A stretch of 64,000 bases of DNA from Veillonella caviae (GCF_003992125.1 NZ_RQUY01000002.1:1-64000); one strand, 5' to 3'. Positions 27,291-37,184 are shown, counted from the stretch's first letter. Program-made: numbers and translations. Notes: generated by a model not told the origin, from the sequence alone.

Positions 27291-29129
27291 TTACTTTCCA
27301 GCGTTACCTAAATCATTTGTTAAGGGTTGTTCTCCTAATAGAGTTGTTAAATTGTGCAAATTGAAGCGATAGCTAGGATTACTAAAGTCTCTCGATGCAT
27401 CATAACGAGGATTAGGCGCATGCATAATGCCCACCAATGTGTCATATAATAAATCATTCGTAAAATATTGATGTTCATGATGGGTCAATGTGTTGGCTGT
27501 TTGTGGATATGCTACTCTGTATGTTGGTGATAAATATACCCAGAATGGAATATGGGTCATAATAAAATCAAAAGTATCTGGATTATGAGATTTATCGAGG
27601 CTTTCACCATGGTCGGAGAAATATACCATAGCTTGAAGATTTAACTTATCTTTGCCATAGGTGTAAATTTGTTTCAAGAGCCAGTCCGTATATAATTGGC
27701 TGTTTGCATAGGCTTCTATGCCATCAGGATAGGGACCTTTTTTCCATTTGCTAAATTCGTGCGGATAACGGTCATTATAATAAATATGACTACCCATAAT
27801 ATGGATAACGATAAAATTATTTTTACTAGGGTCAACTGTTTCCAATAAAGGCAATAGAGATTCATCGTATCGATCAGAGAATGCGTAGGACTCGTGAGAC
27901 CATTTGGTTATATCTGCGGTTTTTGCCATTAAAGAAATAGCTGTATCATATTCACCGAATACGCCTTGGTTACTAAACCAAGATGTTGTGTAGCCAGCTT
28001 TTTTTGCTATATCAAGTATATTGGCGGAGTCTAAGAATGGACGATCGTCATATTGGTTGCGTTCTGATAAGGCTCTTTCTAATGTAGGAACGGTTTGTAC
28101 ATAAGAAGAATAAGCATGGTCAAAGAAAATAAAGTCTTTATTATTGGCATTCATATCTCCTTGCCATGGTGTATCGTCGTAGGGAAAATCAGGATTGTAT
28201 ACCTTCATATAGTCACGAGAACTAGATTCACCAATGATAAGAATAATTGTACCTGGTGTTTTTTGTGATGCAGTTTCTTGTGTATCTAAATGGAATGAAT
28301 CAAATACGAGGTGATGATTATCATTATATTGTTGCATCTGTTTAACATAATCACCAGCGGCAATCCAGTTTGCTACAATACATGTTTGGGGAAATAGATA
28401 AAATGGTACGTAAATGATGAAAGCTATTAAGGAAGCGACTAATATACCGAGTCGCAATGGTCGTGTCGAATTTAATTCTACTATGCGTTTCATGCCTAGA
28501 TTGCACCAATAGAGAAACCACGTCCACACTAGTAAACTAATCGTGATGGCAATAAGTCCTGGAATGCCAGCCGTATTTTTTAGAAATCCAAAGGCCTCTT
28601 CTGGATTGGTCATATATAGAGCTAAAAGGCTAGCTGGTGTTAAACAGTGCCAAGTACTTATATAATAGCCAATTTGCATAAAGGGGATTAAACTCAGTGC
28701 AGATGATATGAGGGCTAGTAATGCTGATGTTGTTTTATGCCAGCGTTGGGTTTGACCCAATAAAAATTGAAAGCCTGAGAGCCCCATGAAGATTAGTAAT
28801 CCAAATAAAAAATCATTAGCAAATTCATAGAAATATAGTGGTTTTACATAGGATAAGTGAAATAATAATGGGAATGTAAGAGTCCAAAGTATGCCTACTA
28901 AACCATAGCCAAGAAATGGTCTGTGAAATACGGTGCATCCCATATAGTATTGAAAAAGAAATGTGCCTACAATAGTAGGAACTGTGAGTATTGTTATATC
29001 CTCAACATCAAGGCCTAATGTGATAGGTTCATAAATTAGATATAGTACAATATAAAGAACAATACCGATAATGCCAAACCGCAATATAGGATTTCGGCCC
29101 AGCTCTCTCATAGGTGATGACATAGCCAA
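27291..29129 (-). CDS. Phosphoethanolamine transferase-type sulfatase-fold membrane enzyme
   Basis: A 612-residue inner-membrane protein: about eight hydrophobic helices in the first ~260 residues, then an alkaline-phosphatase/sulfatase-fold domain in the periplasm. Motifs are ILIIGESSSRDYMKVY (nucleophile region), VIHIMGSH and VYFSDHGESLDKS (metal ligands). EptA/CptA enzymes move phosphoethanolamine from phosphatidylethanolamine to lipid A, core sugars or other glycans, and usually have a threonine nucleophile; here the residue appears to be a serine. The acceptor is unknown. It is one of only two minus-strand genes and seems to stand alone. Confidence 0.85.
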   Translation of the reverse strand: MAMSSPMRELGRNPILRFGIIGIVLYIVLYLIYEPITLGLDVEDITILTVPTIVGTFLFQYYMGCTVFHRPFLGYGLVGILWTLTFPLLFHLSYVKPLYFYEFANDFLFGLLIFMGLSGFQFLLGQTQRWHKTTSALLALISSALSLIPFMQIGYYISTWHCLTPASLLALYMTNPEEAFGFLKNTAGIPGLIAITISLLVWTWFLYWCNLGMKRIVELNSTRPLRLGILVASLIAFIIYVPFYLFPQTCIVANWIAAGDYVKQMQQYNDNHHLVFDSFHLDTQETASQKTPGTIILIIGESSSRDYMKVYNPDFPYDDTPWQGDMNANNKDFIFFDHAYSSYVQTVPTLERALSERNQYDDRPFLDSANILDIAKKAGYTTSWFSNQGVFGEYDTAISLMAKTADITKWSHESYAFSDRYDESLLPLLETVDPSKNNFIVIHIMGSHIYYNDRYPHEFSKWKKGPYPDGIEAYANSQLYTDWLLKQIYTYGKDKLNLQAMVYFSDHGESLDKSHNPDTFDFIMTHIPFWVYLSPTYRVAYPQTANTLTHHEHQYFTNDLLYDTLVGIMHAPNPRYDASRDFSNPSYRFNLHNLTTLLGEQPLTNDLGNAGK

Positions 29130-29290
29130 TCCTTTCTTAAGGAAATATAAAAACTATATAATATAAGTTACAATTATAAAGATAGCAAAGAAATATAAAA
29201 AATACAATTATATATAACGAACGTAGAAGAATTTTTTGAATTACGATATAATTATATAGTTAGATATCTGTTGCTAAGGAATGGGGATTC

Positions 29291-30040
29291 ATGGGGGACT
29301 ACAATTATAAACTCGATGTCTTTGAAGGACCTCTCGATTTACTATTACATTTAATAGAAAAACATAAAATAGAAATCACAGATATTCCAATTGTAAAAAT
29401 AACATCACAATACTTAGCATATTTAGAGAATTGGAATCATTTTGATATTCATTATAGCAGTGAATTCCTATTAATGGCATCTACGTTATTACAGATTAAA
29501 TCTCGTATGTTATTACCAAAAGTAGAACCGGAACCAGAAGAGGGAGACGATCCGCGAGATGAATTAGTAGCTAAATTAGTGGAATTTAAAAAAATCAAAG
29601 AGTTTACAGACTTATTACTGGAGAAAACATCTATAGAAGCTACTGTTTTTAGTAGACCAGAAGAGGCGAGCTTATTAGGGTTAGATAGTTATTATAATTT
29701 TGAACTTTCTAAATTATATGATATATTTCTTGCTGTTATGAAACGGACTACTGAGGTGCCAGAAGAGGAACGAGTTCGTGAAGTTAAGGTTGAGAAGGAT
29801 TTATATAGTTTGGAAGATATGATTATCTCTTTAGGGAGCCGTGTTAGGCGAGGCGAAGCGTTACAGTTTAGGCGACTTTTAATTGCTATAGGCAATAAGA
29901 GTGGCATGGTTACAATTTTTATGGCTATATTAGAGTTGTTAAAACAGCAAGATATTCGTATGGCTTATGAAGGTGATGATATTATTTTTACTGCTCCTGT
30001 AGTCGGTATTGATGAAGAAGAGGCACTAGATGGAAACTAA
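29291..30040 (+). CDS. scpA: Segregation and condensation protein A
   Basis: The kleisin subunit of the SMC-ScpAB condensin. It is 249 residues, beginning DYNYKLDVFEGPLDLLLHLIEK, the diagnostic ScpA N-terminus, with a C-terminal winged helix. It overlaps scpB by 11 bases. A TATAAT (29247-29252) lies upstream but has no clear -35 box. Confidence 0.96.
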   Translation: MGDYNYKLDVFEGPLDLLLHLIEKHKIEITDIPIVKITSQYLAYLENWNHFDIHYSSEFLLMASTLLQIKSRMLLPKVEPEPEEGDDPRDELVAKLVEFKKIKEFTDLLLEKTSIEATVFSRPEEASLLGLDSYYNFELSKLYDIFLAVMKRTTEVPEEERVREVKVEKDLYSLEDMIISLGSRVRRGEALQFRRLLIAIGNKSGMVTIFMAILELLKQQDIRMAYEGDDIIFTAPVVGIDEEEALDGN

Positions 30041-30530
30041 ATATTTAGAAGCTGTTTTGTTTTCTGCTGCAAAACCTCTTACGATAGATATGTTGAGAGA
30101 GCTATTTCAACTTTCAAAAAAGGATGTAGAAATCTATATAGAAGCATTACAGAAAGAGTTAGATACTCATGACAGAGGTGTTCGTGTACGACAATCTGTA
30201 GCAGGTGTTGAATTAGTATCAGATTCGTCATGTGCGGAATTTATTAGTAAAATCCGTAAAAAAGAAGATACATTATCTAATGCAGCAATGGAAACACTGG
30301 CAGTCATAGCCTACAAACAGCCTATTACAAAGGCTGAAATTGAAGAGGTGCGTGGTGTGAATAGCGATAAGGTATTAAAACAATTATTGTCCAGGTCTTT
30401 GGTGACAGAATTAGGTCATAAGGATACAGTTGGACGACCTATATTGTATGGTACTACCGATGAATTTTTACGTAGTACTGGTATGACATCAATTAATGCT
30501 TTACATGAAGAATTAAATAAAGAAGGATAA
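30030..30530 (+). CDS. scpB: Segregation and condensation protein B
   Basis: A 166-residue dimeric winged-helix protein that binds ScpA. It carries the conserved segment ETLAVIAYKQPITKAEIEEVRGV and the GRP(I)LYGTTDEFL motif. Its coupling to scpA gives the stoichiometry needed for the complex. Confidence 0.96.
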   Translation: METKYLEAVLFSAAKPLTIDMLRELFQLSKKDVEIYIEALQKELDTHDRGVRVRQSVAGVELVSDSSCAEFISKIRKKEDTLSNAAMETLAVIAYKQPITKAEIEEVRGVNSDKVLKQLLSRSLVTELGHKDTVGRPILYGTTDEFLRSTGMTSINALHEELNKEG

Positions 30531-30531
30531 T

Positions 30532-31260
30532 ATGGAGCGATTACAAAAATATATTGCAAGTTGTGGTGTAGCATCTCGTCGTAAAGCGGAAGATCTTATT
30601 ACAGCAGGTAAAGTACAAGTGAATGGCCGCAAGGTTACCGAATTAGGTGTAAAAGTAAACCCTATGAAAGACAAAGTTAAGGTGAATGGTCAATTATTGG
30701 CTATGGAAAAACCTGTGTATTATTTGTTGAATAAGCCTAAAGGTGTTATTACTTCTGTGGTTGATCCACAAGGGCGTGAAACAGTATTAGATTACATTAA
30801 GAATGAAAAGAAACGAATTTTTCCAGTAGGTCGTCTCGATTTATATACAGAAGGCTTATTGTTGCTAACCAATGATGGGGAATTAGCTCAAAATTTGACA
30901 CATCCTTCTAAAGGGGTGGAAAAAACTTATGAAGTTCGCATTAAAGGACGTGTTAAAGAAGAAGATTTACAAATTATCGCCAATGGTGTCAATTTAGATG
31001 ATGGTATGACGGCGCCAGCGACGATTGTAGATTTAGGTTTTGATGATCATAATGGTGTTCACGAAGTGGAAATTACTATTCATGAAGGTAGGAATCGACA
31101 AGTACGTCGCATGTTTGAGCATTTTGGGTATCGCATTCATAATTTGAAACGTATTGCATATGGCGGTCTTACATTAGGCGGTGTTAAACGCGGCGGTGCT
31201 CGTCAATTAACGCAACGAGAAGTAAATGCTTTGAAGGCGTTAGGAGCAAATAAGAAATGA
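30532..31260 (+). CDS. rluB: 23S rRNA pseudouridine synthase, RluB/RsuA family
   Basis: A 242-residue enzyme with an N-terminal S4 RNA-binding domain (RLQKYIASCGVASRRKAEDLI) and the RsuA-type catalytic domain. The catalytic aspartate lies in VGRLDLYTEGLLLLTNDG. It follows scpB as in Bacillus (ypuL). The exact rRNA target (U2605 for RluB) is inferred from context. Its stop overlaps the next start (ATGA). Confidence 0.92.
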   Translation: MERLQKYIASCGVASRRKAEDLITAGKVQVNGRKVTELGVKVNPMKDKVKVNGQLLAMEKPVYYLLNKPKGVITSVVDPQGRETVLDYIKNEKKRIFPVGRLDLYTEGLLLLTNDGELAQNLTHPSKGVEKTYEVRIKGRVKEEDLQIIANGVNLDDGMTAPATIVDLGFDDHNGVHEVEITIHEGRNRQVRRMFEHFGYRIHNLKRIAYGGLTLGGVKRGGARQLTQREVNALKALGANKK

Positions 31261-32504
31261 AACAAATTGTCATTGTAGGCGGTGGTGCTGCAGGTCTGAT
31301 GGCTGCTGCTATTGCCGGTCGCGAAGGAGCCCGTGTTATTTTAATTGAAAAAATGAACATGGTTGGCAAAAAAATGGGAATCACTGGTAAAGGTCGCTGC
31401 AACATTACTAATAGTGCGGACATGTCTGAGTTTATCCATAATACCCCGGGGAATGGTAAATTTCTCTATGGTGTGTATGAACGATTTAGCAATACTGATT
31501 TGCTTAATCTTTTACATAGTTGGGGACTTAAGACTAAGGTTGAACGCGGTGGACGTGTATTTCCTGAATCTGACTCAGCTTTAGAAGTGCGTAATACATT
31601 TATCAAGGTATTAAAAAAATACGGCGTTCAGGTTCATACTAATGAATCTGTACAGAAAATAGTAGTGCAAAATGATAAAGTTACTGGTGTAGTGACAGAC
31701 AAAGAATCTTATGCTTGTGATGCAGTTATTATTGCTACTGGTGGTAAATCTTATCCACTAACAGGATCTACTGGTGATGGATATAAGTTAGCCTCTCTTT
31801 TGGGGCATACTATTACAGATATACGTCCATCATTGGTCCCTATTGTTATAAAGGAACAGTGGGTAAAAAATATTATGGGACTAAGTTTGCGTAATGTAGA
31901 GGTATCTATTATTAGTAAGGGAAAAACACAAGCCTCTATGTTTGGGGAAATGATGTTTACTCATTTTGGTGTGACTGGTCCAACTATATTGTCGCTTAGT
32001 CATACAGTAGGAAAATTATTGCGTAAAAAAAATACAAATCCTATTACGATATCTATCAATTTAAAACCAGCGCTAACTGCTGAGGTTTTGGATAAACGAC
32101 TGCAAAAGGATTTTGAGTTATATTCAAAAAAACAACTTATTAATGGTATGAAGGATTTATTACCACAAAACTTGATTCCTATTGTTATTGGTTTGGCGGA
32201 ATTAGATAGTCACAAGCCAATCAATCAGATTACAAAGGAGGAGCGACTTCGTTTGTGTCATGTATTACAACATATGACGCTCACTGTTGAAGGGTTGCGT
32301 CCTGTAGAAGAGGCTATCGTTACATCTGGTGGGATTTCTTTAAAAGAATTTAATCCTAAGACTATGGAATCTAAATTGGTTCAAGGGTTGTATGGTGCAG
32401 GTGAAGTATTGGATATCGATGCTTTTACTGGTGGTTATAATTTACAAGCTGCCTTTTCTACAGGATATGTGGCTGCTATGCACATTGTTCATGGAGATGA
32501 TTAG
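31257..32504 (+). CDS. HI0933/YhiN-family flavoprotein
   Basis: A 415-residue FAD-dependent oxidoreductase of the HI0933/YhiN (BaiN-like) type. The N-terminal dinucleotide-binding motif is IVGGGAAGLMAA; KMGITGKGRCNITNS, IIATGGKSYPLTGSTGDGYK and the C-terminal GEVLDIDAFTGGYNLQAAFSTGYVA are family signatures. Members have been linked to bile-acid 7-dehydroxylation in some gut bacteria, but most have no defined substrate and I assign none. It overlaps rluB by 4 bases. Confidence 0.88.
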   Translation: MKQIVIVGGGAAGLMAAAIAGREGARVILIEKMNMVGKKMGITGKGRCNITNSADMSEFIHNTPGNGKFLYGVYERFSNTDLLNLLHSWGLKTKVERGGRVFPESDSALEVRNTFIKVLKKYGVQVHTNESVQKIVVQNDKVTGVVTDKESYACDAVIIATGGKSYPLTGSTGDGYKLASLLGHTITDIRPSLVPIVIKEQWVKNIMGLSLRNVEVSIISKGKTQASMFGEMMFTHFGVTGPTILSLSHTVGKLLRKKNTNPITISINLKPALTAEVLDKRLQKDFELYSKKQLINGMKDLLPQNLIPIVIGLAELDSHKPINQITKEERLRLCHVLQHMTLTVEGLRPVEEAIVTSGGISLKEFNPKTMESKLVQGLYGAGEVLDIDAFTGGYNLQAAFSTGYVAAMHIVHGDD

Positions 32505-32537
32505 AGGCTTGGTGAAAGGTGTAATTTGGAGGAGTAT

Positions 32538-33221
32538 ATGAGTTTGAAAAAAATTGCTGTTGCCATTGATGGCCCTGCTGGCGCTGGTAAAAGTAGCATT
32601 TCAAAGGTAGTAGCTAATCAGTTGGACTATTTATATATCGATACAGGTGCTATGTATCGTGCTGTTACATGGGCTGTATTACATGAACACATCGATGTGC
32701 ATAATCAACAAGCAGTAGAACAATTATTGCCATCTTTAAATTTATCCATGGAACCTACAGAGACGGCCTGCAAGGTGTTCATCGGTGGTGAAAACATTAC
32801 AGATTTTATACGTCAACCTAAAATTAATGATAATGTATCCATAATTGCGTCTTACAAAGCGGTTCGGCAATATTTAGTAGAACGTCAACGAGCTATGGCT
32901 GCTGTAGGCGGTGTTATTCTCGATGGTCGTGATATTGGTTCCGTCGTATTACCAAAGGCAGAGTTAAAAATTTATTTAACCGCTTCTGTAGAGACACGAG
33001 CTAAACGTCGATGGTTAGAGGTGCAAGGGACACCAAATGAATTGCCTTTAGAGGATATTATCGCTAGTGTTACCGAAAGAGATGAAATGGATAAAAATCG
33101 TAAAGAATCACCTTTAGTACAAGTACCTGATGCAGTGCTCGTCGATTCCAGCGACATGACTTTCGATGAAACTGTAGCCCATATTTTATCCTTAGTGGAG
33201 GCGAGAACTAATTATGAATAA
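32538..33221 (+). CDS. cmk: Cytidylate kinase
   Basis: Phosphorylates CMP and dCMP with ATP. It is 227 residues; the P-loop is AIDGPAGAGKSS, followed by YIDTGAMYRAVTW and DGRDIGSVVLP. I set the start at ATG 32538 (MSLKKIAVAI), since the in-frame TTG at 32526 overlaps the GGAGG ribosome site. The cmk-plsC-ispH/rpsA-der order is common in Firmicutes. Confidence 0.95.
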   Translation: MSLKKIAVAIDGPAGAGKSSISKVVANQLDYLYIDTGAMYRAVTWAVLHEHIDVHNQQAVEQLLPSLNLSMEPTETACKVFIGGENITDFIRQPKINDNVSIIASYKAVRQYLVERQRAMAAVGGVILDGRDIGSVVLPKAELKIYLTASVETRAKRRWLEVQGTPNELPLEDIIASVTERDEMDKNRKESPLVQVPDAVLVDSSDMTFDETVAHILSLVEARTNYE

Positions 33222-33834
33222 ATTTTCTACTTGGTTATGGCGCACTGCTTTTTGGTTGCGTTATAAAGTTGGCTATGGTTTAAAAGTATATGGACGTGAT
33301 AGTTTTCCGATGGAAGGCCCTGTTATTGTAGTGCCTAATCATTTGAGTAATAATGATCCGCCTATTTGTGGCTATGCATTGCCACGACACGTTCATTTTA
33401 TGGCGAAACAAGAATTATTCGTAAACCCTATTTCGCGATTTTTCTGTACTTGGCTTGGTGCATTTCCACTAAATCGCGGCGCTATTGATAAGGTGGCTAT
33501 TCGTCATGCGTTAGGTTTATTAAAAGATAATAAAGTTCTTGGTATTTTTGCAGAAGGTAATCGTCAACGCAGTGGAAAATTGGGACGATTTCATGATGGT
33601 GCTGCTTCTATTGCATTACGTACAGGTATAGGTATTGTGCCGGTAGCTATTATCGGATCTTATGAAATGAGGAAGAATGAAAGCGCCTGTATTATTGGCA
33701 AGATGATTCCTGTAGAAAAAGCGAAGCCTACACCGGAAGCGATTCAAGCTGTTAATGATACTGTAAAAGCAGAGATTCAACGTATGATAGATTCTTATCA
33801 TGCTAATGATATTAAGGAGACATTATGGAAATAA
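33214..33834 (+). CDS. plsC: 1-acyl-glycerol-3-phosphate acyltransferase
   Basis: Makes phosphatidic acid from lysophosphatidic acid at the inner membrane. It is 206 residues; the catalytic NHxxxxD motif appears as NHLSNND, and the acceptor-site motif as FAEGNRQRSGKL in place of the usual PEGTRS. A hydrophobic N-terminal segment anchors it. It overlaps cmk by 8 bases. Confidence 0.9.
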   Translation: MNKFSTWLWRTAFWLRYKVGYGLKVYGRDSFPMEGPVIVVPNHLSNNDPPICGYALPRHVHFMAKQELFVNPISRFFCTWLGAFPLNRGAIDKVAIRHALGLLKDNKVLGIFAEGNRQRSGKLGRFHDGAASIALRTGIGIVPVAIIGSYEMRKNESACIIGKMIPVEKAKPTPEAIQAVNDTVKAEIQRMIDSYHANDIKETLWK

Positions 33835-35723
33835 TATTAGCCGATAATCATGGCTTTTGTTATGGGGTGAAACGGGCTGTTGAACTGGCTAATGAAGCGG
33901 CTGATAAACCTGGTAAAAGCTATACATTAGGACCTATTATTCACAATCCTCAAGTGGTGGAGCATTTGGAATCAAAGGGGGTTAGCCCCATCAATGAAGT
34001 AGCTGATATTAGTGATGGAACAATGATTATCAGATCTCATGGTGTAGGACCTGATATTTATAAAGAAGCAGAACAAAAAGGATTAACTGTAGTAGATGCT
34101 ACATGCCCTCATGTAAAAAAAGCCCAACAAGATGCGAAGTCAGTTATAGAAGATGGAATGATACTTGTGATTTTGGGCGAAAAAAACCATCCAGAAGTCA
34201 AAAGCATTAATTTATGGGCAGATAACAAAGGTATAATCATTGAAAATGAAGAAACTGCTAAAAATCTACAAATCGTAGAAAAAATGGGTGTAGTTGTACA
34301 AACTACCTTTTCACAATTTAAATTTAACAGTATAATAGAGATATTAGAGAAAAAATCTAAGAATCTTAAGATTTTCAAAACGATTTGCAATGCAACGCAG
34401 GAACGTCAAAACTCTGCGGTTGAATTAGCCCGTAATGTTGATCTTATGATTGTGATAGGCGGTAAGAATAGCGGCAATACGAACCGATTGGCAGAGGTTT
34501 GTCGTGACGTTGGATGTACAACATATCACATTGAAACTTCTACTGAATTACAACTGGAATGGTTTAACCGAGTACAGACGGTAGGAGTAACAGCAGGAGC
34601 ATCGACTCCCGACTGGATTATTAAGGAGGTCATTGAGACAATGAAAGATTTTGCAGAATTATTAGCAGCAGAAGGTCAAGAAGAATTTAAGAAAGGAAAC
34701 GTTGTAGAAGGTACAGTAGTTCAAGTTGAAGATGAACGTGCATACGTATCTTTTGGCTATAAAACTGAAGCCATTTTGAATAAAACTGAAATTTCTTATC
34801 CAGCACCAGACTCTGCTAAAGATGTGTTGAAATATGGTGATGAAATTAAAGCAGTTATCATGAATCACATCAAAGAAGATAATCCTATTTATCTTTCCAT
34901 GACTCGTTTGGCTAAAGATGAAGATTGGCAATATGTTATCGAAGCCCAAGAAAAAGACGAAGCTATCGTATGTAAAGGTATCGATGCTATCCCAGCAGGC
35001 TTGGTAGTAACAGTTAAATCCCTTCGTGGTTTCATTCCGTTGTCCCAAGGTGATGTGCACTTCGTAAAATCTTTGGACAACTTGGTTGGAACTGAATTTG
35101 AAGCTAAAGTTCTTGAAATCGATGAAAAGAAAAACCGTTTGGTTCTTTCCCGTCGTGCAGTACTTGAAGTGGAACGCCAAGCTAAATTAGCTGAAGCATT
35201 GAAAAATATTAACGTTGGTGACAACTACAAAGGTATCGTTCGTAAAATTATGCCTTATGGCGCATTCGTAGATATCGGTGGTATTGAGGGTTTACTTCAC
35301 ATTTCCGACATTTCTTGGCAAAAAATTAAAAAAGTGGAAGATGTTCTTTCCGTAGGTCAAGAAATTGAAGTTAAATTGCAATCTTTCGATGAAGAAAGCA
35401 ATAAACTATCCTTGTCCTTAAAAGCTTTATCCAAAAGCCCATGGGATGTAGCAGAAGAAACATTGCATGTTGGTGATGTTATTACTGGTAAAGTAGTTCG
35501 TTTAGTTGCTTATGGTGCATTCGTAGCTGTTAACGACGATATTCAAGGTTTGTTACATATTTCTCAAATTACAAAACAACGTAATGCGAAAGTGGAAGAC
35601 TATTTAAACCGTGGACAAGAAGTAGAAGTTAAAATCATTTCTCTTAATAAAGATGAAAAGAAATTGGGTTTGGCTTTAACTGAATTGATGGAAGCAAAAG
35701 AAACTGAAGAAGACGCAGAATAA
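33825..35723 (+). CDS. ispH: Fusion of HMBPP reductase (IspH) and ribosomal protein S1
   Basis: A 632-residue fusion protein. Residues 1 to ~275 are IspH, the last enzyme of the MEP isoprenoid pathway, with its [4Fe-4S] cysteines C12, C94 and C188, plus SHGVG and the TGERQ-like NATQERQ. Residues ~290-632 are four S1 OB folds, seen in VVEGTVVQVEDERAYVSFGY, the second degenerate repeat, YKGIVRKIMPYGAFVDIGG and ITGKVVRLVAYGAFVAVNDD. The fusion is known in Clostridia and Negativicutes. The S1 half uses more translationally favoured codons. It overlaps plsC by 10 bases; an internal start may also yield free S1. Confidence 0.96.
   Translation: MEIILADNHGFCYGVKRAVELANEAADKPGKSYTLGPIIHNPQVVEHLESKGVSPINEVADISDGTMIIRSHGVGPDIYKEAEQKGLTVVDATCPHVKKAQQDAKSVIEDGMILVILGEKNHPEVKSINLWADNKGIIIENEETAKNLQIVEKMGVVVQTTFSQFKFNSIIEILEKKSKNLKIFKTICNATQERQNSAVELARNVDLMIVIGGKNSGNTNRLAEVCRDVGCTTYHIETSTELQLEWFNRVQTVGVTAGASTPDWIIKEVIETMKDFAELLAAEGQEEFKKGNVVEGTVVQVEDERAYVSFGYKTEAILNKTEISYPAPDSAKDVLKYGDEIKAVIMNHIKEDNPIYLSMTRLAKDEDWQYVIEAQEKDEAIVCKGIDAIPAGLVVTVKSLRGFIPLSQGDVHFVKSLDNLVGTEFEAKVLEIDEKKNRLVLSRRAVLEVERQAKLAEALKNINVGDNYKGIVRKIMPYGAFVDIGGIEGLLHISDISWQKIKKVEDVLSVGQEIEVKLQSFDEESNKLSLSLKALSKSPWDVAEETLHVGDVITGKVVRLVAYGAFVAVNDDIQGLLHISQITKQRNAKVEDYLNRGQEVEVKIISLNKDEKKLGLALTELMEAKETEEDAE
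34623..34643 (+). promoter_or_regulatory. Internal ribosome site and ATG at the IspH/S1 junction
   Basis: A perfect AAGGAGGT (34623-34630) lies 10 bases before an in-frame ATG (34641, codon 273, MKDFAELLAAEG), exactly where IspH ends and S1 begins. This suggests a second product, a 360-residue free S1-like protein. Confidence 0.6.
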
Positions 35724-35738
35724 TTTCTAGTCTTTGTA

Positions 35739-35773
35739 AAGGCTAATCAAGGGAATCCTTGATTAGCCTTTTT
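35739..35773 (+). terminator. Terminator after ispH-rpsA
   Basis: 14-base perfect arms (AAGGCTAATCAAGG and its complement) around a GAAT loop, followed by T residues. Confidence 0.93.
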
Positions 35774-35838
35774 GCGTACTATACCTTGAATATGATAAAA
35801 TAGATTGATGTATTAGATTTTTAAATGAGGTGAACAAC

Positions 35839-37173
35839 ATGGCAAAACCATTAGTGGCCGTAGTAGGTCGTCCGAATGTAGGCAAATCTACACTTTTTAA
35901 TGCCATTGTTAATAAACGAATATCCATCGTAGAAGATATTCCAGGGGTAACGAGGGATAGAATCTACTTTGATGCAGAATGGTTAAATCGTGAATTTACA
36001 ATGATTGATACTGGAGGTATTGAATTCGTTACGGAAAACAGTCATGTTATTCCTAAAATGATGCGTTTACAAGCGGAGTTAGCCATCGAGGAAGCAGATG
36101 TAATTCTATTTGTGGTAGATGGGAAACAAGGTATTGTAGCAGCTGACGAAGAAGTAGCTAATATTTTACGTACTAGTGGTAAACCTGTAGTATTAGTAGT
36201 TAATAAAATTGATAGTGTTAGTCAAGAACCTAATATTTATGAATTTTACAACTTAGGTTTAGGTGATCCAATCGGTATATCTGCAAAAAATTTAATGAAT
36301 TTAGGTGATTTGCTAGATGATACAGTAAAACATTTTCCACCTGTAGGAACTAATGTGGATGAAGAAGATACAATTCACGTTGCTATTATTGGACGTCCAA
36401 ATGTAGGCAAATCTTCTCTTACTAATGCATTACTTGGCCAAGAGCGCGTTATTGTTTCCGATGTAGCAGGAACTACACGTGATTCCATTGATACGTATTG
36501 GACTCACGAAAATCAAAAATTTGTCCTTATTGATACGGCAGGTATGCGTCGAAAAGCAAAAATCGATGAAGCTGTAGAAAGATATAGTATTGTTCGTTCA
36601 TTGCGTTCAGTTGATCGCTCTGATATCGTTGTGCTTGTTTTAGATGGTGTGGATGGCGTAACAGAACAAGATAAGAAAATTGCTGGCTATGCTTATGAGG
36701 CTGGTAAGGGTGTAGTCATTGTAGTAAATAAATGGGATCTTGTAGAAAAAGACGATAAAACTACATTACGGTATACCGAAGATATTTACGATGAATTAGG
36801 TTTTTTACAATTTGCACCTATCCTATTTGCTTCTGCATTGACTAAGCAGCGTATTCATAGATTGGCGGATATGCTCAAATTCGTATCGGAGCAACAGTAT
36901 CGTCGTGTATCTACAGGTACCTTAAATCAATTACTGCAAGATGCTCAAACTGTTAATCCAGTACCATCTCGCAATGGTCGTATTCCTAAAATTTACTATA
37001 TGACACAAGCCAGTGTTAAACCACCAACATTTATACTTTTTGTAAATGAACCGGAATTGATTCATTTCTCTTATATGCGCTTCTTAGAAAACCGTTTGCG
37101 TGAATCTTTTGGTTTTGAAGGCACACCGATTCGATTAGTCTTACGTGGGAAAAAACGAGAAGATGAAGATTGA
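35839..37173 (+). CDS. der: Ribosome-associated GTPase Der (EngA)
   Basis: Tandem G domains: P-loops GRPNVGKSTLF (near residue 9) and GRPNVGKSSLT (near 183), NKID and NKWD motifs, and a C-terminal KH-like domain. Der acts in 50S assembly. It is 444 residues from ATG 35839, which lies 8 bases after GAGGT; GTG 35830 overlaps that site. Confidence 0.96.
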   Translation: MAKPLVAVVGRPNVGKSTLFNAIVNKRISIVEDIPGVTRDRIYFDAEWLNREFTMIDTGGIEFVTENSHVIPKMMRLQAELAIEEADVILFVVDGKQGIVAADEEVANILRTSGKPVVLVVNKIDSVSQEPNIYEFYNLGLGDPIGISAKNLMNLGDLLDDTVKHFPPVGTNVDEEDTIHVAIIGRPNVGKSSLTNALLGQERVIVSDVAGTTRDSIDTYWTHENQKFVLIDTAGMRRKAKIDEAVERYSIVRSLRSVDRSDIVVLVLDGVDGVTEQDKKIAGYAYEAGKGVVIVVNKWDLVEKDDKTTLRYTEDIYDELGFLQFAPILFASALTKQRIHRLADMLKFVSEQQYRRVSTGTLNQLLQDAQTVNPVPSRNGRIPKIYYMTQASVKPPTFILFVNEPELIHFSYMRFLENRLRESFGFEGTPIRLVLRGKKREDED

Positions 37174-37184
37174 TAGAGGTAGAA

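Noticed and set aside
34662-35180. 172-codon open frame on the minus strand
   Set aside because: It lies antisense within the S1 repeats, where codon bias creates long open frames; composition is Phe/Ile-rich and unlike a protein.
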